Assembly: GCA_022822065.1 (NCBI GenBank)
Contig: JAJECI010000007.1
Span: 62,001 to 126,000 of the forward strand
From: Candidatus Dadabacteria bacterium
GTDB lineage: Bacteria; Desulfobacterota_D; UBA1144; Nemesobacterales; Nemesobacteraceae
Reading direction: 5' to 3'
DNA: 64,000 bases
The notes under the pieces were generated by a model that saw only the letters and a program-made list of their open reading frames with translations, ran no database searches and had not been told where the DNA came from. Shown here one piece after another: positions 24,457 to 34,135 of the stretch (positions are counted from its first letter, which is position 1; every line of letters starts with the position of its first letter). Position numbers and translations under genes: made by a program.

Positions 24457-25146
24457 TCAGTTCATCTCCGAAGTGTGGTGGTGCTTGAGCACCTCTCCTG
24501 TAGCTATGTAGTAGGCATTCTCGGCTATGTTCGTCGCCAGATCGCCCACCCTCTCAAGATGCCTTGCAACGTAGATGTAGCGAAGCGCCCGGCTAAGCGT
24601 TGAGGGATCCGACATGATGAAGGTTATAAGCTCCCTCACTATCTGGGGCTCGTAGTTATCAACTTCGTCGTCTTTGCGACAGACCTCCACGGCGAGTTGT
24701 GCATCCCTTTTGATAAACGCATCAAGGCTTTCCCTTAGCATCTCCATAGCCTTGTCCGCCATCTTGGGAATGTCAACAAGCGGCTTTATAGGCGGGTGGT
24801 CGGCCATGAAAATAGCCATTCGGGATATGCTCGAGGCGTGATCCCCTATTCTCTCAAGATCGTTGTTAACCTTCATTATCATCGTGACGGTCCGAAGGTC
24901 CTTGGCCTCGGGCTGGTAAAGAGCCAGAATCTTCACGCAAAGGTTGTCTATCTCGATCTCCATGTCGTTTACCTGCTCGTCGGTGCGGATCACTTCCTGG
25001 GCGAGGATCATGTTGCCTTCGCGAAGGGCCTTCATGCTCTTAGCGATGCGACTCTCCACAAGCGACGCCATTTCAAGCAGTTTCTTATTAAGAAGCGCGA
25101 GTTCCTCTTCGTACTTTATCATCCTTGATCGCTTCATTGGACGCAC
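24457..25146 (-). CDS. phoU: Phosphate transport system regulator
   Basis: PhoU repeats (NDLERIGDHASSI ... RHLERVGDLATNIAENAYYI). Confidence 0.95.
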   Translation of the reverse strand: MRPMKRSRMIKYEEELALLNKKLLEMASLVESRIAKSMKALREGNMILAQEVIRTDEQVNDMEIEIDNLCVKILALYQPEAKDLRTVTMIMKVNNDLERIGDHASSISRMAIFMADHPPIKPLVDIPKMADKAMEMLRESLDAFIKRDAQLAVEVCRKDDEVDNYEPQIVRELITFIMSDPSTLSRALRYIYVARHLERVGDLATNIAENAYYIATGEVLKHHHTSEMN

Positions 25147-26010
25147 CTAGCCGAACTTACCCGAAACGTAGTCTTCTGTATGTTTTTTGGCGGGGTTAAG
25201 GAATATCTTCTCCGTGGTGTCAAACTCCACTATGTCGCCTATGTACATAAAAGCCGTGTAATCGGAAACCCGGGCGGCCTGCTGCATATTGTGGGTGACT
25301 ATAACTATTGTGAACTTGTTTTTAAGCTCCGTAACAAGATCCTCTATCTTGGCCGTGGCTATGGGATCAAGCGCAGAGCACGGTTCATCCATTAAAAGCA
25401 CGTCGGGCTCGACGGCTATGGCTCTTGCGATGCAGAGTCTCTGCTGCTGACCTCCAGAGAGTCCCATGGCGCTGTCATTGAGCCTGTCATTTACCTCGTC
25501 CCACAGGGCCGCGCGCTTGAGGTTCTTCTCCACTATATCGTCAAGAACCGATTTCTTCTTTATCCCCGCTATCCTAGCCCCGTAGGCAACGTTTTCGTAG
25601 ATCGATTTCGGAAACGGGTTTGATTTCTGAAACACCATGCCGACCCTTTTTCTAAGATCGGTGATGTCAACATCGGAGTTGAATATGCTTTTGCCGTTAA
25701 TCGATATTTCCCCTTCAATCCTGCAGTCGTCAATGAGGTCGTTTAAGCGGTTAAAGCAGCGAAGCAGCGTGGATTTGCCGCAGCCCGAAGGGCCTATAAA
25801 CGCCGTTACCTGTCTTCTCGGGATGTTCATATTGATATCCTGAAGGGCCTGCTTCGTGCCGTAAAAAAGGCTCAGGTCCTCAACTTTGACCAAAGGGTCG
25901 GGAACGGGCTTCGCCTTCTCCGGTTTTTTAGCCTTTGGGGCCGGGGCAACGCCGTTTATCTCCGGGGCTCTGAACTCTTGTCTCTCCATCGGTTCTCCAG
26001 ACAGCATCAA
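25147..26010 (-). CDS. pstB: Phosphate ABC transporter ATP-binding protein
   Basis: [54 protein letters not shown]. Confidence 0.96.
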   Translation of the reverse strand: MMLSGEPMERQEFRAPEINGVAPAPKAKKPEKAKPVPDPLVKVEDLSLFYGTKQALQDINMNIPRRQVTAFIGPSGCGKSTLLRCFNRLNDLIDDCRIEGEISINGKSIFNSDVDITDLRKRVGMVFQKSNPFPKSIYENVAYGARIAGIKKKSVLDDIVEKNLKRAALWDEVNDRLNDSAMGLSGGQQQRLCIARAIAVEPDVLLMDEPCSALDPIATAKIEDLVTELKNKFTIVIVTHNMQQAARVSDYTAFMYIGDIVEFDTTEKIFLNPAKKHTEDYVSGKFG

Positions 26011-26040
26011 ATCTTCCTCCTCTACTTATACCTTATTAAA

Positions 26041-27657
26041 CTACACCGCGGAAGTCGCATATTTTTTCCTCAGTCTGTTTCTTATTACTATCGCCGTTAT
26101 GTTAAGCACAACCACTATCAGTATGAGCAGAAACGCGGTCATGAACACCATGGGTTTTGCGGCTTCGGCGTTTGGAGACTGAAAGCCGAGGTCGTATATG
26201 TGGAACCCGAGATGCATGAACTTTCTCTCAAGATGCAGGAAGGGGAAGTGCCCGTCTATGGGAAGATCGGGTGCGAGCTTCACGACCCCCGTTATCATAA
26301 GCGGCGCCACTTCTCCCGTGGCCCGGGCAACCGCGAGGATAAGACCCGTGAGTATGGCGGGAAGCGCGCTAGGGATAACAACCTTCCAAGTAGTCTCAAA
26401 CTTCGTGGCCCCGAGCGCAAGCGATCCCTCCCTTATGTTTCTCGGAACTGCCGCGAGTCCCTCCTCGGTCGCGACTATCACCACCGGAACAGTGAGAAGA
26501 GCGAGAGTAAGCGACGCCCACAGTATGCCTCCCGTGCCAAAAGTCGGGCTGGGAAGCGCTTCCTTGAAAAACACGGAGTCGATTATGCCCCCTATGCCGT
26601 AGAGAAAGAACCCCACTCCGAAAACGCCGAACACTATTGAGGGAACTCCGGCAAGGTTGTTAACGCATATCCTGACGATCCTCACCATAACTCCCTGCCT
26701 GGCGTACTCGCGAAGGTAAAGCGCCGCTACGATTCCGAAAGGCATTACCACTATGCTCATTATAAGCACCATGAGCACCGTGCCGAAAATTGCGGGGAAG
26801 ATTCCGCCCTCGGTGTTGGCCTCCCTCGGGTCATCGGAGACAAACCCCCAGAATCTTTTGACGTAAAACCCGGCTTTTTCCACAAATCCCATACTGTTTG
26901 GGCGATGGGCCATTACGATCTTCCCAAGCGGTATAGTCTTCTCGTTTCCCCCGGCGGATAGCATCACCGCCTCGTTTCTGTTAAGCTCCGCGTAGAGCGC
27001 TTCGAGCTTCGCCTCGCTTGTCTTGTAGCGCCCTTCGTATTCTTTTATCTTCAGGCGATACTCGGCCTCCTTCGCGGGGTTATGCTCGCCGCGCACGGCA
27101 AGCCCCTTGAGTTTCAAGCGCTGCTTCTCGATCCCGTAGTTTATGTCCCCGATCTCGCCTTTTTCTATCTTGAGTATCCTCTCGTGTATCCTGTTAGCGT
27201 CGCGTATCAGGCCCAGAAGCACCGAGAAAGCCTCCGGGTCAGTGCCCGGAATCACCTGACCGTTCTTTCTTATCTCCTTTAAGTAACCGTGGTAATCTCC
27301 CCATTCGTGTCGCTCCAAAACCACGGCGTCACGGGGATAATCACGTGACTTTACATCGCCCTCGTTTATCCACTTGAAGTCAAGGCCGTATATATCCCTG
27401 TTTCCTATCTTGAGCTTGACGCGGAACTCTGAACCACTCACGCCGTCCCCTCCCCGCACAGATTCCCTCGCACGAAGCTGTCCCAGGTAAGCAGAGCCGT
27501 CTCTAAGCTCGTAGCGTCCTATGTCCGCCGGCCACATCGAACCCAAACCCTTCGTGGCTATCAGGAACAGAAGCCCCCCTATCATCACGAGCGTGACCAT
27601 GAGGGCAAGGCCCGATATCCAAATGTAGGCATCGCCTGCTTTCCAGAGGTTAGGCAT
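26041..27657 (-). CDS. pstA: Phosphate ABC transporter permease, long form
   Basis: C-terminal permease domain (GVPSIVFGVFGVGFF, REGSLALGATKFETTWKVVIPSALPAILTG); long N-terminal periplasmic extension. Confidence 0.94.
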   Translation of the reverse strand: MPNLWKAGDAYIWISGLALMVTLVMIGGLLFLIATKGLGSMWPADIGRYELRDGSAYLGQLRARESVRGGDGVSGSEFRVKLKIGNRDIYGLDFKWINEGDVKSRDYPRDAVVLERHEWGDYHGYLKEIRKNGQVIPGTDPEAFSVLLGLIRDANRIHERILKIEKGEIGDINYGIEKQRLKLKGLAVRGEHNPAKEAEYRLKIKEYEGRYKTSEAKLEALYAELNRNEAVMLSAGGNEKTIPLGKIVMAHRPNSMGFVEKAGFYVKRFWGFVSDDPREANTEGGIFPAIFGTVLMVLIMSIVVMPFGIVAALYLREYARQGVMVRIVRICVNNLAGVPSIVFGVFGVGFFLYGIGGIIDSVFFKEALPSPTFGTGGILWASLTLALLTVPVVIVATEEGLAAVPRNIREGSLALGATKFETTWKVVIPSALPAILTGLILAVARATGEVAPLMITGVVKLAPDLPIDGHFPFLHLERKFMHLGFHIYDLGFQSPNAEAAKPMVFMTAFLLILIVVVLNITAIVIRNRLRKKYATSAV

Positions 27658-29944
27658 CGGACTGCGCGTACTTCCTCCTCAGTCTCTGGCTGAGAACCTC
27701 AGCCAGGGTGTTAAGCAAAAAGGTGACCGCAAACAGCAGAATCGCCGTGAGGAAAAGTACCCTGTAGAGTGTTCCCCCGTGCGGCGCTTCGGGAAGCTCG
27801 ACCGCGATGTTGGCCGAAAGCGCCCTGAAACCGTTAAAAAAGCTCCAGTCCATAACCGGCGTGTTGCCGGTCGCCATGAGCACGATCATCGTCTCTCCCA
27901 CTGCCCTTCCAAAACCTATCATCACAGCCGAGAATATGCCTGCGCTTGCCGCGGGCAGAACTATCCTCATGGCTGTCTGCCACCTGTTGGCCCCCAGGGC
28001 CAAAGATCCCGCGGAGAGAGTCCTCGGGACGCTTGAGAGCGCGTCTTCAGATATGGTGAATATGATGGGAATCACCGTAAAACCCATTGCGAATCCCACG
28101 ACCAGCATATTTCTCTGGTCGTAGCGAAGATCGAACATACTAAAAAACCAGTCCCTAAAGTCCCCCGCGAAAATAAGACTCTCAAGGGGACCGTTAAGCC
28201 ACAGGGAAAGCACAACCGCGATCCCTATCACACCCACCAGAGTGAAAAGCTCGGCTCCTACCCGGAACCTCCCTGAGAACGAGAACGGAAGGCGGTGCCA
28301 AAGGAAAAGCGCAAAAAGGGTAAGACCAATCACCATAAACGGCATCACTAGGGTCGCGACGAAGATCTTCTCAAGCAGCGGCGCAAGCCATAGGCCCGCA
28401 AGGAATCCCAGAACCACGCTCGGAAGCGCCGCCATGACCTCTATCACGGGTTTCACCACGTTTCTTATCGAGGGATGGAGGAACTGCGAAACGCAGATGG
28501 CCGCCAAGATCGCAAGCGGAATCGAAAGTATCATCGTGTATATGGCACCTTTCAGGGTTCCGTACGCAAGCGGGGTCAAGCTGAACTTGGGCTCGAACTC
28601 GTCCGTTCCTCCCGTTGACTGCCACACGTATCGGGGCCTGTCGTAGCCCTCGTACCATATTTTTCCGAAAAGGGTGCGAAAGTTCGTCTCGGGATGCGGA
28701 TTGTCAAGATAGTAGCTTGAAAGCATCATGTCAGAATCCACAGCCACCACCCCGTTTGCCTTCGGAGAAAAACTAAGCCCCGCATAAGGCTTTCCCCGGC
28801 CCGGAAAATCAAGCTGCTTCGCGGCGGAAGTGGCCTGGTAAAGGGATATGTTTCCCGAGGTATCGGAAGCCAGAAAGCCTCTTCCCCTCTGCGACGCGGA
28901 GAACCTGTCAACCGCAGCAGGAAGCGGGGGAAAAACGTGTATCTTCGCAAGCCTGCTTTCCTCGCCGCCGCTCGTGGTCTCAAACCACACGCTTACGTTT
29001 CCCGCGGCGTCACCGACGATGAGGGACCGGTGACCTAGAAGGAACCCTATTCTAGTAACTGCCACCCCGGGGTCCGCGGTAGCCGCAAGCATGGATTTGA
29101 GTTCCGGAGAAGAGGGATCCGAAAGCGACCAGTGATAAAGCTTCCCGTTTGCGGTAGAGACGTAGAGATTCTCCGCTTCGGAATCGACCTGCACTCCCGT
29201 AACCACGGCTCCTCCGAGTTCCCCCGTAAGATCGGTCGTGAAGACCTCGGTTTCACTTTCGCCTAAAAACCCTTCCTCCTCGACCTCGGCGTATGCCAGA
29301 AGGCGCTTAGAAGCCGTGTAGGCCACTACCACGGGGGCCCCTGTTTCGGGCGAACTCTGATAGGCAAACATTTCTATCGGTTCTTCCGCTACCCGGAGAG
29401 CATCTCCCTCCGTAACTCTCGACACTATGGTTCTTTCGGTCCCCTCGCGGAACTCCACCCTAAAACTCACCTCGAACGGAACCACGTAACCCTCCCTGTC
29501 GGCAATCGCGTAGGATGTGTTGGTTCGGGCGCTGTAAAAAGATGCGTAACCTGTTGTCTTGTGGGAGACCGTGTGGGTCTTAAGGAGCTTAGGTTCTTCT
29601 TCGAGGGTGAAAAAGCGTACCGATCCGAGAGAGTCTACCGTGAAAAACTGCTCCCTGTACTCATCCACTCCTATATCGAAAATACGTACCTGCCCAGACG
29701 GCGCACCGGAAGCGAGACGGTCTTCCATCTCCGAGACGCTCTCAAGCTTTTTTCCGGGACTTTTCCACAGGGGAATGGTCTCGATCCCTATGAAGAAAAG
29801 TATGGCTATTATGCAGAAGATAATTCCCGCGCCGCCGACAAATACCACGTGCCTTGCCAGCCTGTCGTAGAGTTTTCTTCTGCGTATCTGCTTCTGCTTG
29901 GAACCCTCTTCGATTCCGAGTTCGTCAGTTTGATCGCTTGACAA
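27650..29944 (-). CDS. pstC: Phosphate ABC transporter permease with large periplasmic insertion
   Basis: C-terminal permease domain (AALPSVVLGFLAGLWLAP, SAGSLALGANRWQTAMRIVLPAA); about 400 aa extracytoplasmic domain with WD/beta-propeller-like strands. Confidence 0.93.
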   Translation of the reverse strand: MSSDQTDELGIEEGSKQKQIRRRKLYDRLARHVVFVGGAGIIFCIIAILFFIGIETIPLWKSPGKKLESVSEMEDRLASGAPSGQVRIFDIGVDEYREQFFTVDSLGSVRFFTLEEEPKLLKTHTVSHKTTGYASFYSARTNTSYAIADREGYVVPFEVSFRVEFREGTERTIVSRVTEGDALRVAEEPIEMFAYQSSPETGAPVVVAYTASKRLLAYAEVEEEGFLGESETEVFTTDLTGELGGAVVTGVQVDSEAENLYVSTANGKLYHWSLSDPSSPELKSMLAATADPGVAVTRIGFLLGHRSLIVGDAAGNVSVWFETTSGGEESRLAKIHVFPPLPAAVDRFSASQRGRGFLASDTSGNISLYQATSAAKQLDFPGRGKPYAGLSFSPKANGVVAVDSDMMLSSYYLDNPHPETNFRTLFGKIWYEGYDRPRYVWQSTGGTDEFEPKFSLTPLAYGTLKGAIYTMILSIPLAILAAICVSQFLHPSIRNVVKPVIEVMAALPSVVLGFLAGLWLAPLLEKIFVATLVMPFMVIGLTLFALFLWHRLPFSFSGRFRVGAELFTLVGVIGIAVVLSLWLNGPLESLIFAGDFRDWFFSMFDLRYDQRNMLVVGFAMGFTVIPIIFTISEDALSSVPRTLSAGSLALGANRWQTAMRIVLPAASAGIFSAVMIGFGRAVGETMIVLMATGNTPVMDWSFFNGFRALSANIAVELPEAPHGGTLYRVLFLTAILLFAVTFLLNTLAEVLSQRLRRKYAQSDA

Positions 29945-30080
29945 TGAAATTACCTTGCATCCGGGACATCAGGTGCGAAAAAGACGGTTAAGATCCGACT
30001 TCCCCAGGGAAAACGGCCAACCGCAGACGAATCCGAGACACTTCCGGACCCGTCCGCACAGAAAGCCGTAAATAGTATAC

Positions 30081-31073
30081 CTACTTTGCACCTACAAGGA
30101 CTCTTAACTCGGAAACCTTGGCGGCGGGAAGCGGGAGATAGCCGTCTTTTATGACTATTTTCTGTCCCTGCTTGCTCAGAATGTATTTCAGGAACTCGAG
30201 ACGAAGCGGATCGAGAGTTTCGTTCGGCTTCTTGTTAACGTAGAGGAAGAGATACCTTCCGAGCGGGTATTTCCCGCCGACGACGTTTTTAAGACTGGGA
30301 CCAAAACAGCCCTTCTCGGCGGACTTCGCAAGCTCGATTGCCTTTACCCCGGAGGTCTTGTACCCGATACCGCTGTAGCCGACGCCCTGGAGATCCTCAG
30401 TGATTCCCTGCACGACGGCGGAGGATCCTGGCTGCTCCTTAACGGTGTCCTTGTAATCGCCCTTGCAAAGAGCCTTCTTCTTGAAATAGCCGTAGGTTCC
30501 CGACGCGGAGTTTCGCCCGTAAACGCTTATCGGCTTGCCGGCCCAGTCGCCGCCGAGACCTGCGGCTCCCCAAGTGTTGATGTCGCTTCCGCCGCCGCAT
30601 TTTCTGTTCTTCGAAAAGATGGCGTCAACCTGCTTTATCGACATACACTTCGTCGGGTTGTCCTTGTTTACGTAAACCGCAAGCGCGTCAATTGACGTCG
30701 GAACCGCGGTCGGCTTGTAACCGGCCACCTTTTCGAAGGCGTCAACTTCTTTTGATTTCATCATTCTGGACATGGGTCCGAACTGGGAAGTCCCCGCTAT
30801 GAGAGCAGGAGGAGCAGTACTCGAACCCTTGCCCTCTATCTGGCATTTAACATTGGGGTAGAACTTTGCGAATCCCTCGCACCAGAACGTCATAAGGTTG
30901 TTCATGGTGTCGGAACCTACGCTGTCTATGTTCCCGGAAACACCCGTGACTTTCGTGTAGGAAGGTATGTCCGGGTCAACCTTGACCGTCTGAGCTCCGG
31001 CAACCTGGCCGAATGTAAGAGCGCAAACAATCGCGAAAAGAGCAAAACTCGACTTAACACTCAAATACTTCAT
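30081..31073 (-). CDS. pstS: Phosphate-binding periplasmic protein
   Basis: Signal peptide MKYLSVKSSFALFAIVCALTFGQVAGAQ, GSDTMNNLM, GRNSASGTYGYFKKKAL, GYSGIGY; AGGAG SD upstream of the ATG at 31073 (ORF extends to 31115). Confidence 0.93.
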   Translation of the reverse strand: MKYLSVKSSFALFAIVCALTFGQVAGAQTVKVDPDIPSYTKVTGVSGNIDSVGSDTMNNLMTFWCEGFAKFYPNVKCQIEGKGSSTAPPALIAGTSQFGPMSRMMKSKEVDAFEKVAGYKPTAVPTSIDALAVYVNKDNPTKCMSIKQVDAIFSKNRKCGGGSDINTWGAAGLGGDWAGKPISVYGRNSASGTYGYFKKKALCKGDYKDTVKEQPGSSAVVQGITEDLQGVGYSGIGYKTSGVKAIELAKSAEKGCFGPSLKNVVGGKYPLGRYLFLYVNKKPNETLDPLRLEFLKYILSKQGQKIVIKDGYLPLPAAKVSELRVLVGAK

Positions 31074-31205
31074 TACAAGAATCCTCCTTAAGATAGTGGA
31101 AAACAAACCAAACAAGCTGGATTAATTTAAACCCCGAAAGGTTAAGTGCGTGTTAAGAAGCAATTAAAGAAGGGTAAAAAAGGAATTCGAGAAGAAACGG
31201 GCCTC

Positions 31206-32051
31206 TCATCTGGGCGAGTGTCCGGTTCCCTCGGCGATCACGATGCGCCTGTTGGGAGCTTTCTGGCTTGCCTCGTAGTATTCGAGAGCCTCGGGCATCC
31301 ACTTGCGGATGTTTTTTATCCTGGTCCTGTACCCGGGGTGGGTAGAGAGAAACTCGGGCGGAGCGCCCCGTCCCGCGGTTCCCATCCTCTCCCAGAAGGG
31401 GATGGCCTCGCGGGGGTCATAGCCCGCCTTTGCCATGTATATGAGACCTATCCTGTCGGCTTCAGATTCCTGCTTTCTTGAAAATGGCAAAGCGACCGCA
31501 AGTGCTGTCCCTACTCCGTAGGCGGCAAGAACCCTGGCCGTGGTTTTTTCATCCTTTTTCTTCATGGCCGACGCAAGCGCCGCGGAACCCATATCGAGCA
31601 GAATCAAGAGAGTCACTCTTTCCCCGCCGTGGCGCGCCGTCGCGTGGGCGACCTCGTGGGCCATCACGGTAGCAAGTCCCGCCTCGGTTTTGGCAATGGG
31701 CATCATCCCGGTGTAAACCCCGATTTTCCCCCCGGGAAGAGCGAAGGCGTTTACCAACTTGTCGTTATCGAAAACCGTGTACCGCCACCTGAGGTTGGGT
31801 GTGTGGGAGACAGCGGCTATGCGCTGTCCGACCCTCCTCACCGCTTCGTTGTAGTGTGCGTCGCGCGAGATCTTCTCGGTCTCAAGCAGGTTCACGTACG
31901 CGCTTGCGCCGAGCTGCATTTCGAAGGCCTGGGGGAGCAGTATAAACTGCGTCCTGTTGGTAATCGGGGCCTTGGCACACGCAACGACTAGAAGCAGAAA
32001 AAGCAGAACTCCAACCGGAAAAAGACTTTTCCTTTTAAATATCGACCTCAA
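31206..32051 (-). CDS. M48-family metalloprotease, putative lipoprotein
   Basis: VMAHEVAHATARHGGER HExxH motif, ESEADRIGLIYMAKAGYDPREA, lipobox-like VVACAKAP; likely non-ATG start (TTG near 32051; ORF open to 32096). Confidence 0.88.
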   Translation of the reverse strand: MRSIFKRKSLFPVGVLLFLLLVVACAKAPITNRTQFILLPQAFEMQLGASAYVNLLETEKISRDAHYNEAVRRVGQRIAAVSHTPNLRWRYTVFDNDKLVNAFALPGGKIGVYTGMMPIAKTEAGLATVMAHEVAHATARHGGERVTLLILLDMGSAALASAMKKKDEKTTARVLAAYGVGTALAVALPFSRKQESEADRIGLIYMAKAGYDPREAIPFWERMGTAGRGAPPEFLSTHPGYRTRIKNIRKWMPEALEYYEASQKAPNRRIVIAEGTGHSPR

Positions 32052-32064
32052 TTCCGTTAATTCC

Positions 32065-32090
32065 CCGGGCCCGCAAGCCTGTGGGCCCGG
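32065..32090. other. GC-rich inverted repeat (10-bp stem, 6-nt loop)
   Basis: CCGGGCCCGC-aagcct-GTGGGCCCGG between the aminotransferase stop and the M48 protease start. Confidence 0.7.
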
Positions 32091-32127
32091 AGTCAAGTAA
32101 AAAATCTAACTTTCTACGCTAATGGAC

Positions 32128-33300
32128 TCAGGAAAGATCCGCTTCCCTCATCCTCTTCATTCCTTCGTCTATATCCTCGTCAGAACACGCGTAGGTAACC
32201 CTCACGTAACCCTCTCCCTGGCTTCCGAAGGCCGTACCGGCCACAACGGCGACCGCCGCACGTTCAACCAGCCTGTCGGTGAACTCCTGGGAGGTAAGTC
32301 CAGTTCCCGAGATATCCGCGAAGGCGTAAAACGCTCCGTCGGGGGTATCGCAGGTTATGCCGTCGACGCTGTTCAGCCCGGCAACCATCCGATCCCTTTT
32401 CTGCTCGAGCAGAACCAGCTTGTTCTCGACCCAGTCCTGCGGTCCGGTTAGAGCCGCGTGCGCCGCTTTCTGTATGAACGCAGCCACGTTTGTGATCGAG
32501 TCCTGAAGGAATATCGAGAGCTGCTCGATAACCGGTCTCGGGGCCACGGTCCAGCCTATTCTCCACCCCGTCATCGCCCATGTCTTTGAAAACGTGTCTA
32601 TGCAGATCACCCTGTCGCGTATGCTCTCTATCGAGGAGATTGAGAGATGAGGCTTTCCGAAGGTTACCTGGGAGAATATCTCATCCGATATGATCATCAC
32701 CTGCGGGTGGCGCTCAAGCATCTCGGCTATCTCCTGGGGGTTCTCCACCAGGTGGCCGTTCGGCCTCTGGGGTGTGTTTATGATCACGAGCTTCGTTTTC
32801 GGGGTGATGAGTTCTTCCAGCTTCTCAACGTCGAACTGCCAGTCGGGCTTCGTAAGCGGGGTGTGCTTTATCACCGCGTTTGCGTACTTGGCCCATACCT
32901 CATCGGGGGGATATCCCGGGTTCGGGAATATCACCTCGTCCCCGTCCTCAAGAAAGGTAAGAAGGTTCATCGTAAGGGAGTGCTTAGCTCCCGCCGTCAC
33001 TATGACCTCGTCGGGCTCGGTGGGTCTTCCCCGTTCCCCCATCTTCTCCGCTATGGCCTCCCGAAGCTCGGGAAGTCCCGGCCCCGGATCGTACCTTACG
33101 TAACCGTCTCTAAGCGCCTTTTCCGTAGCGTCAAGAACATGCTCCGGCGTATCGAAATCGGGTCCCTGATAATCACCCTTTTCAAAGTGAATGATCTTCT
33201 TACCCGTTTTCCTCTCAAGTTCCCTCGCGACCCTCATGCTCGCCCACTGCTTGGGCGGAACAAAGTGCGAGGTGCGCGAACTGTATGCATATGATGACAT
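32128..33300 (-). CDS. PLP-dependent aminotransferase class I/II
   Basis: YDPGPGLPELREAIAEKM, NPGYPPDEVWAKY, DEIFSQVTFG, DTFSKTWAMTGWRIGW motifs. Confidence 0.93.
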   Translation of the reverse strand: MSSYAYSSRTSHFVPPKQWASMRVARELERKTGKKIIHFEKGDYQGPDFDTPEHVLDATEKALRDGYVRYDPGPGLPELREAIAEKMGERGRPTEPDEVIVTAGAKHSLTMNLLTFLEDGDEVIFPNPGYPPDEVWAKYANAVIKHTPLTKPDWQFDVEKLEELITPKTKLVIINTPQRPNGHLVENPQEIAEMLERHPQVMIISDEIFSQVTFGKPHLSISSIESIRDRVICIDTFSKTWAMTGWRIGWTVAPRPVIEQLSIFLQDSITNVAAFIQKAAHAALTGPQDWVENKLVLLEQKRDRMVAGLNSVDGITCDTPDGAFYAFADISGTGLTSQEFTDRLVERAAVAVVAGTAFGSQGEGYVRVTYACSDEDIDEGMKRMREADLS

Positions 33301-33333
33301 AACTCCTCTCCTCCTTAATTTTTTTTCAAAAAG

Positions 33334-33972
33334 CTAAGAGTCCTTGTTTATCAGCAGTCCGGAAGCAAGCTGCGAGAAAACCGCGTCGGCCACCTCTCCC
33401 GCGTCCATCGAGAAATCGTGGTGAACCATTACCGCGCCCACTGCCCCGTAGAGCATGAGGGCGCGAAGCCTCGGGTTCTGTCTCACGAAGCTTCCTTCGT
33501 CTATGCCTTTTTCTATTATTTTTTCGTAGAGCCTCACCCGCCGCGTTCTCCACTTCTCTGTAAGCTCGAAATGCTCCTTGAGAAGATGCGTCTCGTCGCG
33601 GGAGAGGATGCGAAGAACTTTCAAGTTCCGTCTGTAGAAAGTGAATATGGTCACAAGCAGCTTGCGGAGCTTCAGGGGAGCGGGGTCCGAATTCTCTACT
33701 TCCTCATGCAGAAGCGCCTCTATGGCCTCGAAGCTCTCCTTGAGGATTTCGAGGTAGAGATTCTCCTTGGAGGAGAAGTAGTTGTAGAGGGTTCCCTTCG
33801 ATACGCCCATCTCCTCGGCTATCTCTTCCATGGTGACCTCGTGGTAGCCCTTCTCGGAAAAAAGATCGGTCGCGGCCCTCAGTATCTCGTCGCGGCGCCT
33901 GAACCTGCGGGATGTCTGCCTGCTCTGCGCACCTCTCTCGGGAACGCTGTTAGTCTGAACCATATTACTCAC
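33334..33972 (-). CDS. TetR/AcrR-family transcriptional regulator
   Basis: RRDEILRAATDLFSEKGYHEVTMEEIAEEMGVSKGTLYNYFSSKENLY. Confidence 0.95.
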   Translation of the reverse strand: MSNMVQTNSVPERGAQSRQTSRRFRRRDEILRAATDLFSEKGYHEVTMEEIAEEMGVSKGTLYNYFSSKENLYLEILKESFEAIEALLHEEVENSDPAPLKLRKLLVTIFTFYRRNLKVLRILSRDETHLLKEHFELTEKWRTRRVRLYEKIIEKGIDEGSFVRQNPRLRALMLYGAVGAVMVHHDFSMDAGEVADAVFSQLASGLLINKDS

Positions 33973-33975
33973 CCA

Positions 33976-33995
33976 CTGACTGACTCGTCAGTCAG
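33976..33995. promoter_or_regulatory. Putative TetR autoregulatory operator
   Basis: Perfect inverted repeat CTGACTGAC-TC-GTCAGTCAG immediately upstream of the TetR start codon. Confidence 0.75.
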
Positions 33996-34135
33996 ATTAA
34001 CAAGTCCTTAAAAAGTTGTCAAGGAAAAATTCAGGATTAATGAAATCAGGTTCCGACCGCCCTTTGGCAGATGAAACATGACAAGGAGACCAAAATCTTT
34101 AAATTCACGAAAATTCCCTTACCATATATCTTCAG

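Noticed and set aside
25978-26640. 220-aa plus ORF at the pstB/pstA junction
   Set aside because: Antisense to the pstA permease domain; low-complexity basic composition
29985-30080. Possible Pho box (CGGTTAAG) upstream of pstC
   Set aside because: Only one half-site is visible; no convincing 11-bp repeat
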